64,000 bases of DNA from Marinifilum fragile JCM 15579 (GCF_001310955.1 NZ_BAZX01000004.1:124001-188000); one strand, 5' to 3'. Positions 16,839 to 26,000 are shown, counted from the first letter of the stretch. The notes: a model not told the origin generated them from the sequence alone. Translations and numbers: made by a program.

Positions 16839-17993
16839 TTACTTTACGTATTCAGCAACTTTTTCTTCCAATCTTCTTGCAAAAAGATCTTTACCAACAA
16901 TTTCACCTCTTTGGTCGATTAGGTAGTTAGCTGGAACTCTTTGTACGTTTAACAAACGAGTTGCGTAACCACTTCCTGTTTCAGGATCACAAACATTGAT
17001 CCAGTCCATCTTGTCTTCTTTAATCGCCTTTTTCCAAAGCTCAGCATCCTGGTCAACAGAAACATGGTAAATTCTTAAACCTTTGTTTTTATACTTGTCG
17101 TAGATTTTCTTTAAGATTTCATTTTGCTTACGAGAATTTGGGTCTTGAGAAGCCCAGAAACTTAATACAATAAATTTTCCTTTTAAAGATGAAAGAGCTA
17201 CTTCCTTACCATTGCTATCAGGCAATTTGATTTCAGGAAAACTAGCACCGTTTTCTTCAATCATTTTGGCCATGTTTAGATTAGCCATTCTCTTTTCAAG
17301 AGTTTTGTAGTTGGCCAAAATTGCTTTGGTATACTCATGCTCAGGGTAAAGAGCTCTCATAGATGAAGCTACAATTTTCACAAACTGAATATCTTTGTTC
17401 TCGTTTAAAGTGAAAGTGTTTTCATCAATTTTTTGATACAATGCCATATAGCTAGCCAACGAGGTAGCATTTTGCATGATAAAGTCGATAGAGAATTTTC
17501 TTTGTGCCTGAATTACTTCAATATATTCAGCAACTAAATTTTGCGACACAGTTGAGAAATCAGCATCATTTTTCTTTTCTTCCAATTGCTTGCGGATATT
17601 AGCAATTTTAGCTTTGGTAACATTTAAAGTATCGTTAATTTGTTTTACCAGTTTCGAACCTTTCGATCCTTCAACAATATACTTTTTATTCATGTTTTCG
17701 GCCTTGCTATATACCAACATTTTATCGTTTTCTTCAGCCAAAAGAGTAAGCAATTTACCGTTTGATAAGCGCAACAAGTAAAATTCAGGTTGTGTAATGT
17801 TCAAATCAAATTCAAATCGACCTTCTTCGTCAAGTTCTACCGAATCAACAGCAGTTGTACTGGCAACATGCAAATGATCCAAATACAAAGTTTTACCCTT
17901 TGCGTTATCGATTTTTCCTTCGATGCTTACATTTCCTTTTTGACCACAAGCCCAAAATAAAACTAGTGGAAGTACAAATAATAGTTTTCTCAT
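16839..17993 (-). CDS. TlpA-like thioredoxin-fold lipoprotein lacking the CXXC site
   Basis: A 384-residue lipoprotein: signal peptide MRKLLFVLPLVLFWAC with the lipobox cysteine at 16. Residues about 20-115 look like the DUF4369 domain found before TlpA domains in Bacteroidota. Residues about 115-235 are helical. Residues about 240-384 form an AhpC/TSA-TlpA thioredoxin fold (IKLPDSNGKEVALSSLKGKF). Where family members have WCxxC this protein has SFWASQDPNSRKQNE, with no cysteine, so it should not catalyse disulfide exchange. A binding, chaperone-like or structural role is possible. It has its own promoter-like box upstream and appears monocistronic. Confidence 0.85.
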   Translation of the reverse strand: MRKLLFVLPLVLFWACGQKGNVSIEGKIDNAKGKTLYLDHLHVASTTAVDSVELDEEGRFEFDLNITQPEFYLLRLSNGKLLTLLAEENDKMLVYSKAENMNKKYIVEGSKGSKLVKQINDTLNVTKAKIANIRKQLEEKKNDADFSTVSQNLVAEYIEVIQAQRKFSIDFIMQNATSLASYMALYQKIDENTFTLNENKDIQFVKIVASSMRALYPEHEYTKAILANYKTLEKRMANLNMAKMIEENGASFPEIKLPDSNGKEVALSSLKGKFIVLSFWASQDPNSRKQNEILKKIYDKYKNKGLRIYHVSVDQDAELWKKAIKEDKMDWINVCDPETGSGYATRLLNVQRVPANYLIDQRGEIVGKDLFARRLEEKVAEYVK

Positions 17994-18023
17994 ACTATGG
18001 ATTAGATTGTGTTATTTAAACTG

Positions 18024-18031
18024 CAAAAATA
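18024..18031 (-). promoter_or_regulatory. Bacteroidota -7 box (TAnnTTTG) upstream of the TlpA-like gene
   Basis: TATTTTTG on the minus strand, 31 bp before the ATG. No convincing -33 box was seen. Confidence 0.45.
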
Positions 18032-18213
18032 CTGGGTTTCGCTATCAAATAATTTATAATCAAAAGCTTTGGCTGATTTGATCTTAAGGTGTCAAATTCT
18101 CAAAGCAAATGGGCTGCGAAACTTCAGGCGGAAATTTACTAATAATTTCCTGTATAATCATTATCAACCAATGTGAGATATTGAAGGAATCGATCAGGTT
18201 CGGGAATTTTTCA

Positions 18214-18221
18214 TATTTTTG
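18214..18221 (+). promoter_or_regulatory. ribF: Candidate -7 box upstream of ribF
   Basis: TATTTTTG fits TAnnTTTG, about 95 bp before the ribF ATG. The rest of this roughly 310-bp divergent gap shows no gene, and I did not see an FMN-riboswitch core. Confidence 0.35.
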
Positions 18222-18314
18222 TTTTCAGATTAAAAAGGTGAGATTTTTTGGCTTGAGATAAAGAAGGGATTGATGATTTAGATTGAATTTCACCACATAC
18301 AATTGATATTACTG

Positions 18315-19247
18315 ATGAAGATATATACGGATCTTAAAGATTTTTCTGCTCTAAACCCTGTGGTTACAATTGGAACTTTTGATGGTGTTCATTTGGGACA
18401 CCGAAAAGTAATACGTCGATTGCAGGAATTGGCGCATAAAGTGAATGGAGAAACCGTAATTTTTACTTTTTATCCTCACCCTCGTTTGGTTTTGAGTGAG
18501 GAGAATAATGGATTACGATTGATCAATACACTTGAAGAGAAGAAGGTTTTGCTTGAGGCGGCTGGTATCGATCATTTGGTAATATATCCTTTTACCAAAG
18601 AGTTTTCGAAGCTTTCATATGTAGAGTTTGTAGAGCAAATTTTGGTAAAGCAGTTGGGTATGAAATACCTGGTAGTTGGCTACGATCACCGTTTTGGTCA
18701 CAACCGCGAAGGAAAGTACGAAGATTTAAAGGTGTTTGCTGATCAGTTGAACTTTAAAATAGAGCGACAGGATGTTTTAAACATGGATGCCATTAACATT
18801 AGTTCAACCAAAATCCGAAAAGCCATTGGCGAAGGTGATATTAGAACGGCAAATAAATATTTAGGCTACCGATTTTTTATAAAAGGCGATGTGGTTAATG
18901 GGAAAAAAATAGGACATAAAATAGGCTTTCCTACTGCCAATATCGATCCTCAGGAAAGTTATAAGCTGGTACCAAAAGATGGTGTTTATGCCGTTAAAGT
19001 GGATGTTGATGACAAGCGTTATTTGGGCATGTTGAATATTGGTGTTCGACCAACGGTAAACAATCAGTTGGATAACCGATCAATCGAAGTTCATATTCTT
19101 GATTTCGATCAGGACATTTACTACAAGAACATTACCATACATTTCTATCAAAGAATTCGCAACGAACAATTTTTTGCATCAATTGATGATCTAAAAGCTC
19201 AGCTGGCAAAAGATAAGGAAGCGGTTATTGAATTGTTTGGGAAATAA
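18315..19247 (+). CDS. ribF: Bifunctional riboflavin kinase / FAD synthetase
   Basis: RibF phosphorylates riboflavin to FMN and adenylates FMN to FAD in the cytoplasm. The N-terminal adenylyltransferase domain shows TIGTFDGVHLGHRKVI near residue 20, TFYPHPR near residue 55 and YDHRFGHNREG near residue 120. The C-terminal kinase domain shows GHKIGFPTANI and KDGVYAVKV, and ends near residue 310. I chose ATG 18315 (MKIYTDLKDF) over an in-frame TTG at 18303. It is monocistronic and convergent with hppA. Confidence 0.93.
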   Translation: MKIYTDLKDFSALNPVVTIGTFDGVHLGHRKVIRRLQELAHKVNGETVIFTFYPHPRLVLSEENNGLRLINTLEEKKVLLEAAGIDHLVIYPFTKEFSKLSYVEFVEQILVKQLGMKYLVVGYDHRFGHNREGKYEDLKVFADQLNFKIERQDVLNMDAINISSTKIRKAIGEGDIRTANKYLGYRFFIKGDVVNGKKIGHKIGFPTANIDPQESYKLVPKDGVYAVKVDVDDKRYLGMLNIGVRPTVNNQLDNRSIEVHILDFDQDIYYKNITIHFYQRIRNEQFFASIDDLKAQLAKDKEAVIELFGK

Positions 19248-19259
19248 GAATTTGTTTTT

Positions 19260-19287
19260 GTGGAGACGCAAGGCCTTACGTCTGTAC
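19260..19287. repeat. Dispersed palindrome, family A copy 10
   Basis: GTGGAGACGCAAGGCCTTAC followed by GTCTGTAC. One mismatch pair. The last copy seen; none found from here to the end of the window. Confidence 0.6.
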
Positions 19288-19302
19288 TTTAAATTAGAAA
19301 AG

Positions 19303-19336
19303 TAAAAAACAACCCCGAAGATAATCCTCGGGGTCA
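19303..19336 (-). terminator. hppA: Terminator of hppA
   Basis: On the minus strand CCCCGAGGATTATCTTCGGGG is followed by TTGTTTTTT. CCCCGA/TCGGGG stem. Confidence 0.8.
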
Positions 19337-19359
19337 TTATTACTATTGAAATCAAATAT

Positions 19360-21878
19360 TTAATTTTTACTAGCTTCAATCGGCTCATTTTGTTGATGAT
19401 TAGAGCTAATTTTATCATTTTTTATTTCTGGTTTTGAATTAGATTCGTTAATAAGTTTATGTGGAATTCTCATTCCATAGAAAGAGCGATACACAAAGAA
19501 TAAGCCTATAATCAAGAATAATGTTCCAATGTAAGGTGCAATATTTGTTGCCCCGGTTTTATCAGCTTTAACAATTAATTCTATGGCAATTTCTGCAGCC
19601 AACAAACCAAATAGAGTTGAGAACTTAATGATCGGATTTAACGCAACAGAAGTAGTATCTTTATATGGATCACCAACCGTATCACCTACAATGGTTGCAT
19701 CGTGAAGAGGAGTGTTTTTCTCTTTTAAATCAACCTCAACCACTTTCTTAGCGTTATCCCATGCACCACCGGCATTGGCCATGTACATTGCCTGGAATAA
19801 TCCGAAAATGGCAATTGAAATCAGGTAAGCCACAAAGAAATTAGGACTAAAGAATGCAAAGGCCAAAGTCAAACTTAAGATCACGGCAAAAATATTCCAC
19901 ATTCCTGTTTGTGCATATTGAGTACAGATCTTTACAACATTTTTAGAATCTTCAATATCAGCTTCAGTTTTGTCCAGATTGATATTTTTCTTGATGTATT
20001 CAACCGCTCTGTATGCACCTGTAGTAACTGCTTGCATTGAGGCTCCCGAGAACCAAAAAATTACAGCACCACCAGTAATCAAACCAAGAATTACAGAAGG
20101 ATCAGTTAATTGTATTTGTAATAAAGATTCTCCAGTAGAAAGAACAGTACCTTTAAGGAGAAGAATAATTGCAAAAATCATTGTAGTTGCACCGATAACA
20201 GCAGTGCCAATTAATACAGGCTTAGCTGTAGCTTTAAATGTATTACCGGCAGAATCGTTTTCTTCCAAATTGTGCTTTCCTGTTTCGAAATTAGGAGTGA
20301 AACCAAAATCTTTTTCAATTTCTTCGCTAATGTTAGGAATACTTTCAATTTGTGACAATTCAAATACTGATTGTGCATTATCGGTTACGGGTCCGTAGCT
20401 GTCAACAGCAATGGTAACAGGTCCCATTCCCAAGAAACCAAAGGCAACCAAACCAAATGCGAAAATACCTGGATACTCACCAAAAACATCAATATCCTGA
20501 ACGGTATAGAATGCAACAGCCATTAAAGCCATCATTACCATGCCTTTCCAGAATGCCGAGAAGTTACCAGCTACCATACCTGAGAGTATAGTAAGAGATG
20601 CTCCACCTTCACGAGAAGCAGTTACAACTTCCTGTACATGGCGGGAACCAGAACTGGTAAAAGCTTTGGTTAATTCGGGAATTACAGCTGCTGCGAGTGT
20701 ACCACAAGAAATAATAGTAGATAATTTCCACCACAATCCTTCCGGAAGATCAGAAATCAGTACATAACTTAAAGCATATGTAACTACAATTGAAATAATT
20801 GATGTAATCCATACCAAAGCAGTTAAAGGAGCTTCAAAATTGAATTTATCTAGTTTGCTGTATCTAGCTTTTGCGATAGCTTGATTAACCAGATATGCAA
20901 ATACCGATGTGAAAATCATTAAGACACGCATGGCAAAAATCCATACAATTAAAGTAGATGCAAAACCAACATTTGGCATTAAACCAGTTTCCCCAAACAT
21001 CAAAATAATGAAAGTAATTAAGGCAACACCAGTTACACCATAGGTTTCAAAACCATCTGCAGTAGGTCCAACGCTATCGCCAGCGTTGTCACCTGTACAG
21101 TCGGCAATTACACCTGGGTTTCTTGGATCGTCTTCCCCAATTTTGAATACGATCTTCATCAAGTCAGCTCCAATATCAGCAATTTTAGTAAAGATACCAC
21201 CAGCAATTCTTAGAGCAGAAGCACCTAGCGATTCTCCAATTGCGAAACCAACGAAACATGCGCCAGCACTTTCACCAGGAATAAAAAGAAGGATGGCAAT
21301 CATCATGATCAGCTCAACGCAAATCAGCAATAAACCAACACTCATTCCTGCCTGAAGAGGAATAGACATAACATCAAAAGGCTTTTTCTTTAAAGCAGCA
21401 AAGGAGGTTCTACTGTTTGCGTAGGTGTTGATTCTGATTCCGAACCATGCAACACCATATGAGCCAAGAATACCAAGGACGGTCCACAGAAGAATCAGTA
21501 AGGTTTTAGGAATGCTTAAATTAGCTAATGCCAAAAAGTAATAACCAATGGCAACGCAATAATCAAGAAAAGAATAATCAGGAATTTACCTTGTTGCAAC
21601 AAATAGGTTTTACAGGTTTCGTAAATAATATTTGAAACTTTTGCCATTGATTTATGCGTTGGAAGTTTTTTGATGCGATTAAATTGCACCATTCCGAACA
21701 TTAAACCCAAGGCAATAATTATAATTCCGTAGAGGAGCAAGTTCCAGCCATTCATGCCTCCAACTCCATCAAAGACACTTTGTCTTAAATCAGGAACTAC
21801 CAAATCGGCTTCACTTGCAAAAGTTGCGAACGGTACACACAAAACCCCGAACACAAGTAGTAATAATGCTTTCTTCAT
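19360..21878 (-). CDS. hppA: Membrane ion-translocating pyrophosphatase, frameshifted near its N-terminus in this sequence
   Basis: M-PPases couple pyrophosphate hydrolysis to H+ and/or Na+ export. The large frame (19360-21534) carries the active-site motifs DDPRNPGVIADCTGDNAGD and SVGPTADGFETYG plus the C-terminal DATIVGDTVGDPYKDT. A 117-codon frame upstream (21525-21878) encodes a signal-like start, one membrane segment (WNLLLYGIIIIALGLMFG) and IIYETCKTYLLQQGKFLI, which looks like the missing M-PPase N-terminus. Adding one T to the T5 run beside the junction (about 21534) joins them into about 839 residues. The sequence GNTFKA has Lys where K+-dependent forms have Ala, so it is probably K+-independent. 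It resembles the divergent M-PPase branch; the transported ion is uncertain. Confidence 0.87.
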
Positions 21879-22080
21879 AAGATTAAAAAATTAATTTGAA
21901 TAGGTGAATTTCCTTTCAAATTATGCATTATTGTTTACCGAGTCAAGCCTTTTTTATATAAATATGCAATCAGAAAAAATTTCGTTGATTTGCTTTGTAA
22001 GCTGATTTTGTTATATTTAAGATGTTAAAATTAGTTCTGTTGCAAATGGGACTAATTTTTTTGTGTCTTTTATATATTGA

Positions 22081-22560
22081 TTAGTTGTAAACCCTAAGTA
22101 TATTACCAGATACACTGGTTCTGTATGATTTTAATGGATGAATGGCTATAGATTCGCTGGTTGGAGCTGCTCCTGTTGAAAGAATAAATTCGCTTCCGCA
22201 AACAGGACAAGTCGCACCATTATTCCATGCGTCATCATCATTAGGATCATTCAACTCAACATGTTCTTCAGCTTCAACATCATGAGTGCAAGTAGCATCG
22301 TAGGCATAGTATTGACCATTGGTTCTAAAAACAAATATGCCGTGATCTTTGTATCCTAAAGAGCGGCCTTCAATAAAATCGAAATACATGGCCGAATTAT
22401 TAGTCAATTGATTGTAATAAGTAAGATCAATGTGAGCATTAATTTGTCTGTAAGGAACAATTTCGTTAACATCAACCGAATTGGAACTACATGAACAAAT
22501 ACTTATGCACAATGAAAATAAAATAAAAAAATATAGTAAATTTGATTTGTTGAGTGACAT
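22081..22560 (-). CDS. Lipoprotein with a Rieske-like iron-sulfur domain
   Basis: A 159-residue protein with a signal peptide and lipobox (ISICSC, Cys near residue 22-24). The rest resembles the small Rieske fold: FVFRTNGQYYAYDATCTHDV gives a C-x-H pair, and about 35 residues later CPVCGSEF gives the second pair, then YRTSVSGNILRVYN closes the sheet. In ordinary Rieske proteins the second pair is C-x2-H; here it is C-x2-C, so the cluster would have three Cys and one His. Metal binding is an inference. It is divergent from the small acidic protein gene at 22647 and upstream of the pyrophosphatase gene. Confidence 0.65.
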   Translation of the reverse strand: MSLNKSNLLYFFILFSLCISICSCSSNSVDVNEIVPYRQINAHIDLTYYNQLTNNSAMYFDFIEGRSLGYKDHGIFVFRTNGQYYAYDATCTHDVEAEEHVELNDPNDDDAWNNGATCPVCGSEFILSTGAAPTSESIAIHPLKSYRTSVSGNILRVYN

Positions 22561-22646
22561 AATTTATAGTTTGCATTGATAAACGCAGGTTTATCCTGGT
22601 TATTATTGTGAAAGCGTAAAATTAACAATTAAATATCAGAACTCTC

Positions 22647-23105
22647 ATGGATGAAGGATGGGGAAATATAATATATCTGATCATACTGGCCATTGTAGGT
22701 ATTTTTAGTTCTATAAAGAAGAGCAAGAAAAAACCTATTGCTATGTCTCCACCTGATGATGGAGAATTAGCGAAGCAAACCACTCCTCAAACTCCGAAGC
22801 CGCAAAAAGATTTTGAATCGATATTTGAAGCTTTGTTGGGACAGCAAATGCCCGAGCCATATCAGGAGGATGAAGAATGGGAAACAAAACCCCCAATTAC
22901 CGAGCAAGAGGTAGTCTTGGATTCAGTTCCTGAGCAGAAAGATCCTCGAGAAAGTAGTATAGAATATACTGAGAAAAATAAGCTTTCGACTTTCGATGCA
23001 TTAAAGAGTCTCTATCAGGAAGAAGAGGAGGAAGATGATGAAGAAGAGATAGATTGGCGTCAGGCAATAATTTACAAGGAAATTTTAGAGAGAAAGTACA
23101 ATTAG
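22647..23105 (+). CDS. Small membrane-anchored acidic protein, unknown function
   Basis: A 152-residue protein: one N-terminal membrane segment (NIIYLIILAIVGIFSSI, residues 6-22), a lysine cluster (KKSKKKP) consistent with an N-out, C-in orientation, and a long Pro-, Gln- and Glu-rich acidic region (QEEEEEDDEEEIDW near the end). No domain recognised. Similar short proteins are common in Bacteroidota. It precedes greA, which has its own promoter. Confidence 0.6.
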   Translation: MDEGWGNIIYLIILAIVGIFSSIKKSKKKPIAMSPPDDGELAKQTTPQTPKPQKDFESIFEALLGQQMPEPYQEDEEWETKPPITEQEVVLDSVPEQKDPRESSIEYTEKNKLSTFDALKSLYQEEEEEDDEEEIDWRQAIIYKEILERKYN

Positions 23106-23173
23106 TATAATTTTTTAGTACTTTTATAAGTCACAGTTTATATGGTAAGAAAGGGAGCATAAATATAAATTTG

Positions 23174-23181
23174 TATATTTG
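23174..23181 (+). promoter_or_regulatory. greA: -7 box upstream of greA
   Basis: TATATTTG fits TAnnTTTG and overlaps a second candidate (TAAATTTG, 23166-23173). A good ribosome-binding site, TAGGAGG, lies at 23271-23277 before the ATG. Confidence 0.5.
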
Positions 23182-23282
23182 TATTCCTGAAGAGTTCCGA
23201 TAAGTCGGGATTCTTTTTGTTTTATAGGTCTTTGATGATCTGGAAATTAAGAAATCAAGAAAAAAATAAATAGGAGGATATT

Positions 23283-23756
23283 ATGTCTGGTTATTCATAT
23301 GTTACGGCAGATGGTTTAAAAAAACTAAGAGAAGAATTGGAACAGCTTGAGAACATTGAGCGTCCAAAAATTTCTAGGCAAATTGGTGAAGCTATTGACA
23401 AGGGGGACTTGTCGGAAAATGCTGAATACGATGCAGCAAAAGAAGCTCAAGGTTTGTTGGAAGCAAAAATTGCTCAGTTGCGAGGAGTTATTGCCAACAG
23501 TAGGGTAATTGATGAAACTAAAATTGATACATCAAAGGTTCAGATGATGAACAAAGTTACCATCAAGAACCAGAAAAATGGTGCTGTAATGACTTACACT
23601 TTGGTGTCGGAAAGTGAAGCTGACTTTAAAAAAGGCAAACTTTCTATCAATACGCCAATTGCGAAAGGTTTAATTGGAAAGAAAGTTGGTGATGTAGTGG
23701 ATATTCAAGTTCCGAATGGAATTATTCCTTTCGAAATTATCGAAATTTCTATCTAA
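23283..23756 (+). CDS. greA: Transcription elongation factor GreA
   Basis: GreA stimulates cleavage of backtracked RNA by RNA polymerase. The 157-residue protein shows the N-terminal coiled coil (LKKLREELEQLENIERPKIS..., residues about 10-75) with the conserved tip acidic region GDLSENAEYDAAKEAQ, and the C-terminal FKBP-like domain (SINTPIAKGLIGKKVGDVV). TAGGAGG upstream of the ATG is an unusually strong Shine-Dalgarno for this phylum. It is followed by the HIT gene 35 nt later. Confidence 0.96.
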   Translation: MSGYSYVTADGLKKLREELEQLENIERPKISRQIGEAIDKGDLSENAEYDAAKEAQGLLEAKIAQLRGVIANSRVIDETKIDTSKVQMMNKVTIKNQKNGAVMTYTLVSESEADFKKGKLSINTPIAKGLIGKKVGDVVDIQVPNGIIPFEIIEISI

Positions 23757-23791
23757 AAGAAATAAACTGAAAACTTCTTAAAACAGATAAA

Positions 23792-24187
23792 ATGGCTTCA
23801 ATTTTCACAAAAATAGTTCAAGGCGAGATTCCTTGCCATAAAATTGCAGAAAACGACAAGTACTTTGCATTTTTAGATATTAGCCCTTTGGCTAAAGGTC
23901 ATACATTGGTAATTCCAAAGCAAGAAGTTGATTACATTTTCGATTTGGAAGATGATGTATTGGCAGGTTTAAATGTATTTGCCAAAAAGATTGCCAAAGC
24001 AATTGACAAAAGTGTAGAGTGTAAACGTGTGGGAGTTGCCGTTATTGGCTTGGAAGTTCCGCATACGCACATTCATTTGGTGCCATTGAATAATATTGGA
24101 GATTTAAATTTTGACAATCCTAAACTGTCTCCAAGCCAGGAAGAACTAGCCGAAGTTGCAAAGGCAATTCGTAAAAATTTAGAATAA
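23792..24187 (+). CDS. HIT-family nucleotide hydrolase/transferase
   Basis: A histidine-triad protein of 131 residues. HTHIHLVPL near residue 92 gives the HxHxH active site. The N-terminal FTKIVQGEIPCHKIAENDKY and FAFLDISPLAKGHTLVIPK match the Hint/HinT-like group, which hydrolyses nucleoside phosphoramidates. The exact substrate is not visible. Likely co-transcribed with greA; a terminator follows. Confidence 0.93.
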   Translation: MASIFTKIVQGEIPCHKIAENDKYFAFLDISPLAKGHTLVIPKQEVDYIFDLEDDVLAGLNVFAKKIAKAIDKSVECKRVGVAVIGLEVPHTHIHLVPLNNIGDLNFDNPKLSPSQEELAEVAKAIRKNLE

Positions 24188-24207
24188 AAGAATTTCAGAT
24201 ATACAGG

Positions 24208-24236
24208 AAAGCCGCTTTTTTTAGCGGCTTTTTTCA
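24208..24236 (+). terminator. Terminator after the HIT gene
   Basis: AAAGCCGCT-TTTTTT-AGCGGCTT then TTTT. It may also serve the convergent ruvC. Confidence 0.8.
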
Positions 24237-24246
24237 TTTTAAGTAT

Positions 24247-24801
24247 TTACTTTTTTACTCGACTTGGATTGTTTTTTACAAAATCGGCCCATGAACTGGA
24301 TTTTTTCGCAGTTACCAGTGCATTGTCCTGAAAGAAGTGACAAAGTGCTATTGCAATGGCATCCGACTCATCTGGATTTTGTGGAAAATCTTTCATCTTA
24401 AAATAGCGCTGAAGAATTACTGCCAATTGTTCTTTCGAAGCTGTTCCTGTACCAGTAATTGCCAGCTTAATTTTACGTGGGGCATATTCAAAAATTGGGA
24501 TATTGCGTTGCAAAGCGGCAGCAATGGCTACTCCTTGAGCTCGACCCAATTTCAACATCGACTGAATGTTTTTACCAAAAAATTGCGATTCAATGGCCAA
24601 TTCATCCGGATGATATTCGTCAATAACTTGCAGTGTGCGTTGAAATATCTTTTGAAGCTTAATATAGGGATCGCCAATTTTTTTCAAATCGAGAACTCCC
24701 GAAACCAAGATTTCAGGTTTTCTGTTTACCACTCTAATTAATCCATATCCCATTAAATTGGTTCCCGGATCAATTCCCATAATTATTCTGTCGTTACTCA
24801 A
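24247..24801 (-). CDS. ruvC: Holliday junction resolvase RuvC
   Basis: RuvC nicks Holliday junctions paired with RuvAB. Acidic catalytic residues are visible: Asp in MGIDPGTN, Glu in ESQFF and Asp in DESDAIAIA. The protein is about 184 residues. The start is uncertain: TTG at 24801 gives MSNDRIIMGIDPGTN, which suits the family; ATG at 24780 would begin at MGIDPG; a TTG at 24837 would overlap more of the upstream gene. The chosen start overlaps the end of the EamA gene by 8 nt, so the two are probably coupled. Confidence 0.92.
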   Translation of the reverse strand: MSNDRIIMGIDPGTNLMGYGLIRVVNRKPEILVSGVLDLKKIGDPYIKLQKIFQRTLQVIDEYHPDELAIESQFFGKNIQSMLKLGRAQGVAIAAALQRNIPIFEYAPRKIKLAITGTGTASKEQLAVILQRYFKMKDFPQNPDESDAIAIALCHFFQDNALVTAKKSSSWADFVKNNPSRVKK

Positions 24802-25687
24802 TTGAATTGGATTTTTGAACAAGTTTTTGCAGTACAATCCCAGCTATAATAAGAACCAAGCCTGCCAGTGTACTAAGATAGATAGATTCTCCGAGAATCA
24901 GATTAATAAATATTAATGAGGCAAAGGGGCTTAAGAAAACCAAATGACCAATTTTGTCGGTTGAAACCGTTAATTTCATAGCTTTCAACCAGAGGACATA
25001 GGCAATTCCACATTCAACAATTCCAATGTAAATTCCAGCCAATAAAGGTTTGGTATCAGGAATTGTGAAATCAGAAAATAGTGCTATGGTTATTGCAATG
25101 TAAACAAAACCAAAAATGAAATTCAGAAATAGCTTGGCAACTTCTTCTCGCTTATCTTTTACATTATAAATCCAATACAAAGCCCAGAAAATTGAACTTC
25201 CGATTGCCAAGAATACTCCGAATGGATCTGGAGTTTGCAGTGAAGCAAATGAGCCTTTATTGGCAATTACGACCACTCCTGCAAAACTGACCAAAATGCA
25301 TATAATACTTTTAATTCCAATTTTCTGTTTTAACAATGGAATCGAAAGCAAAACCAAAGTAATTGGCCAGATGTAATTCAAGCTCATTGCAAATTGAGCA
25401 GGCAAAATGGCATAGGCCTTTAGTAAAACCAGATAGTATAAAAATGGGTTTAATAAGCCTAAAATAGCAGAGCTAAAATAATGCTTTCTGCTTACCTTAA
25501 AACTGCTTGAGAATTGATTTTTCAGCACCAATAAAACAGACAAAAAAATAAGAGCAGTGCCTGATGAAATCAATAGCAAATGCAGAAAGTCCATACCCTC
25601 TAACGCAATTTTAAATGCCGTTGCTACTGTAGACCAACATAAAATTGCCAGTAATGCGTAAGTATATGCCTTTTTTTGCTGATTCAA
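24794..25687 (-). CDS. EamA/DMT-family membrane exporter
   Basis: A 297-residue protein with about ten hydrophobic segments in two repeats of five, typical of the drug/metabolite transporter superfamily. The first repeat carries LCWSTVATAFKIALEG and the second FWALYWIYNVKDKR and GIVECGIAYVLWLKAM. Family members export amino acids or metabolites; the substrate cannot be inferred. It lies between a DUF4286 gene and ruvC on the same strand, with 10 nt and -8 nt spacing. Confidence 0.88.
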   Translation of the reverse strand: MNQQKKAYTYALLAILCWSTVATAFKIALEGMDFLHLLLISSGTALIFLSVLLVLKNQFSSSFKVSRKHYFSSAILGLLNPFLYYLVLLKAYAILPAQFAMSLNYIWPITLVLLSIPLLKQKIGIKSIICILVSFAGVVVIANKGSFASLQTPDPFGVFLAIGSSIFWALYWIYNVKDKREEVAKLFLNFIFGFVYIAITIALFSDFTIPDTKPLLAGIYIGIVECGIAYVLWLKAMKLTVSTDKIGHLVFLSPFASLIFINLILGESIYLSTLAGLVLIIAGIVLQKLVQKSNSIE

Positions 25688-25697
25688 TGACTTGGAT

Positions 25698-26000
25698 TTA
25701 AACTTCTTGCAAAAGCGAAGAAAATGTGATTACCTGATTTTGAAATCTGGCATTAAAAACCGCTTTAATTTTTGGTTCAAAGCTATTGATGTATTTTTCC
25801 AATTGTTCTTGGGTTTTGAATAGGAGTTGCAATGAATAAGTCATTCCACCATCTTCTTGTGCAACCATTACTTTGCAAAAATAATTATTAGAGAAAGTAC
25901 AGGTTTCCTTTAAAAGAGGAATGAATTTAATTTTCATCCATTCCACAAAAACTTCCTCTATTTCCTGATCTAGCAAATAGCTTGTATTGTATAATAACAT
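25698..26000 (-). CDS. DUF4286-family protein
   Basis: A 100-residue protein resembling DUF4286 (MLLYNTSYLLDQEIEEVFVEWMK, then FKTQEQLEKYINSF), found widely in Bacteroidota, of unknown function. The compact alpha/beta pattern suggests a small ferredoxin-like domain. It is the middle member of a four-gene minus-strand run (TPR protein, DUF4286, EamA, ruvC). Confidence 0.85.
   Translation of the reverse strand: MLLYNTSYLLDQEIEEVFVEWMKIKFIPLLKETCTFSNNYFCKVMVAQEDGGMTYSLQLLFKTQEQLEKYINSFEPKIKAVFNARFQNQVITFSSLLQEV

Noticed and set aside
18001-18314. FMN riboswitch upstream of ribF
   Set aside because: The conserved RFN core was not found by eye, although the gene would be a natural target.
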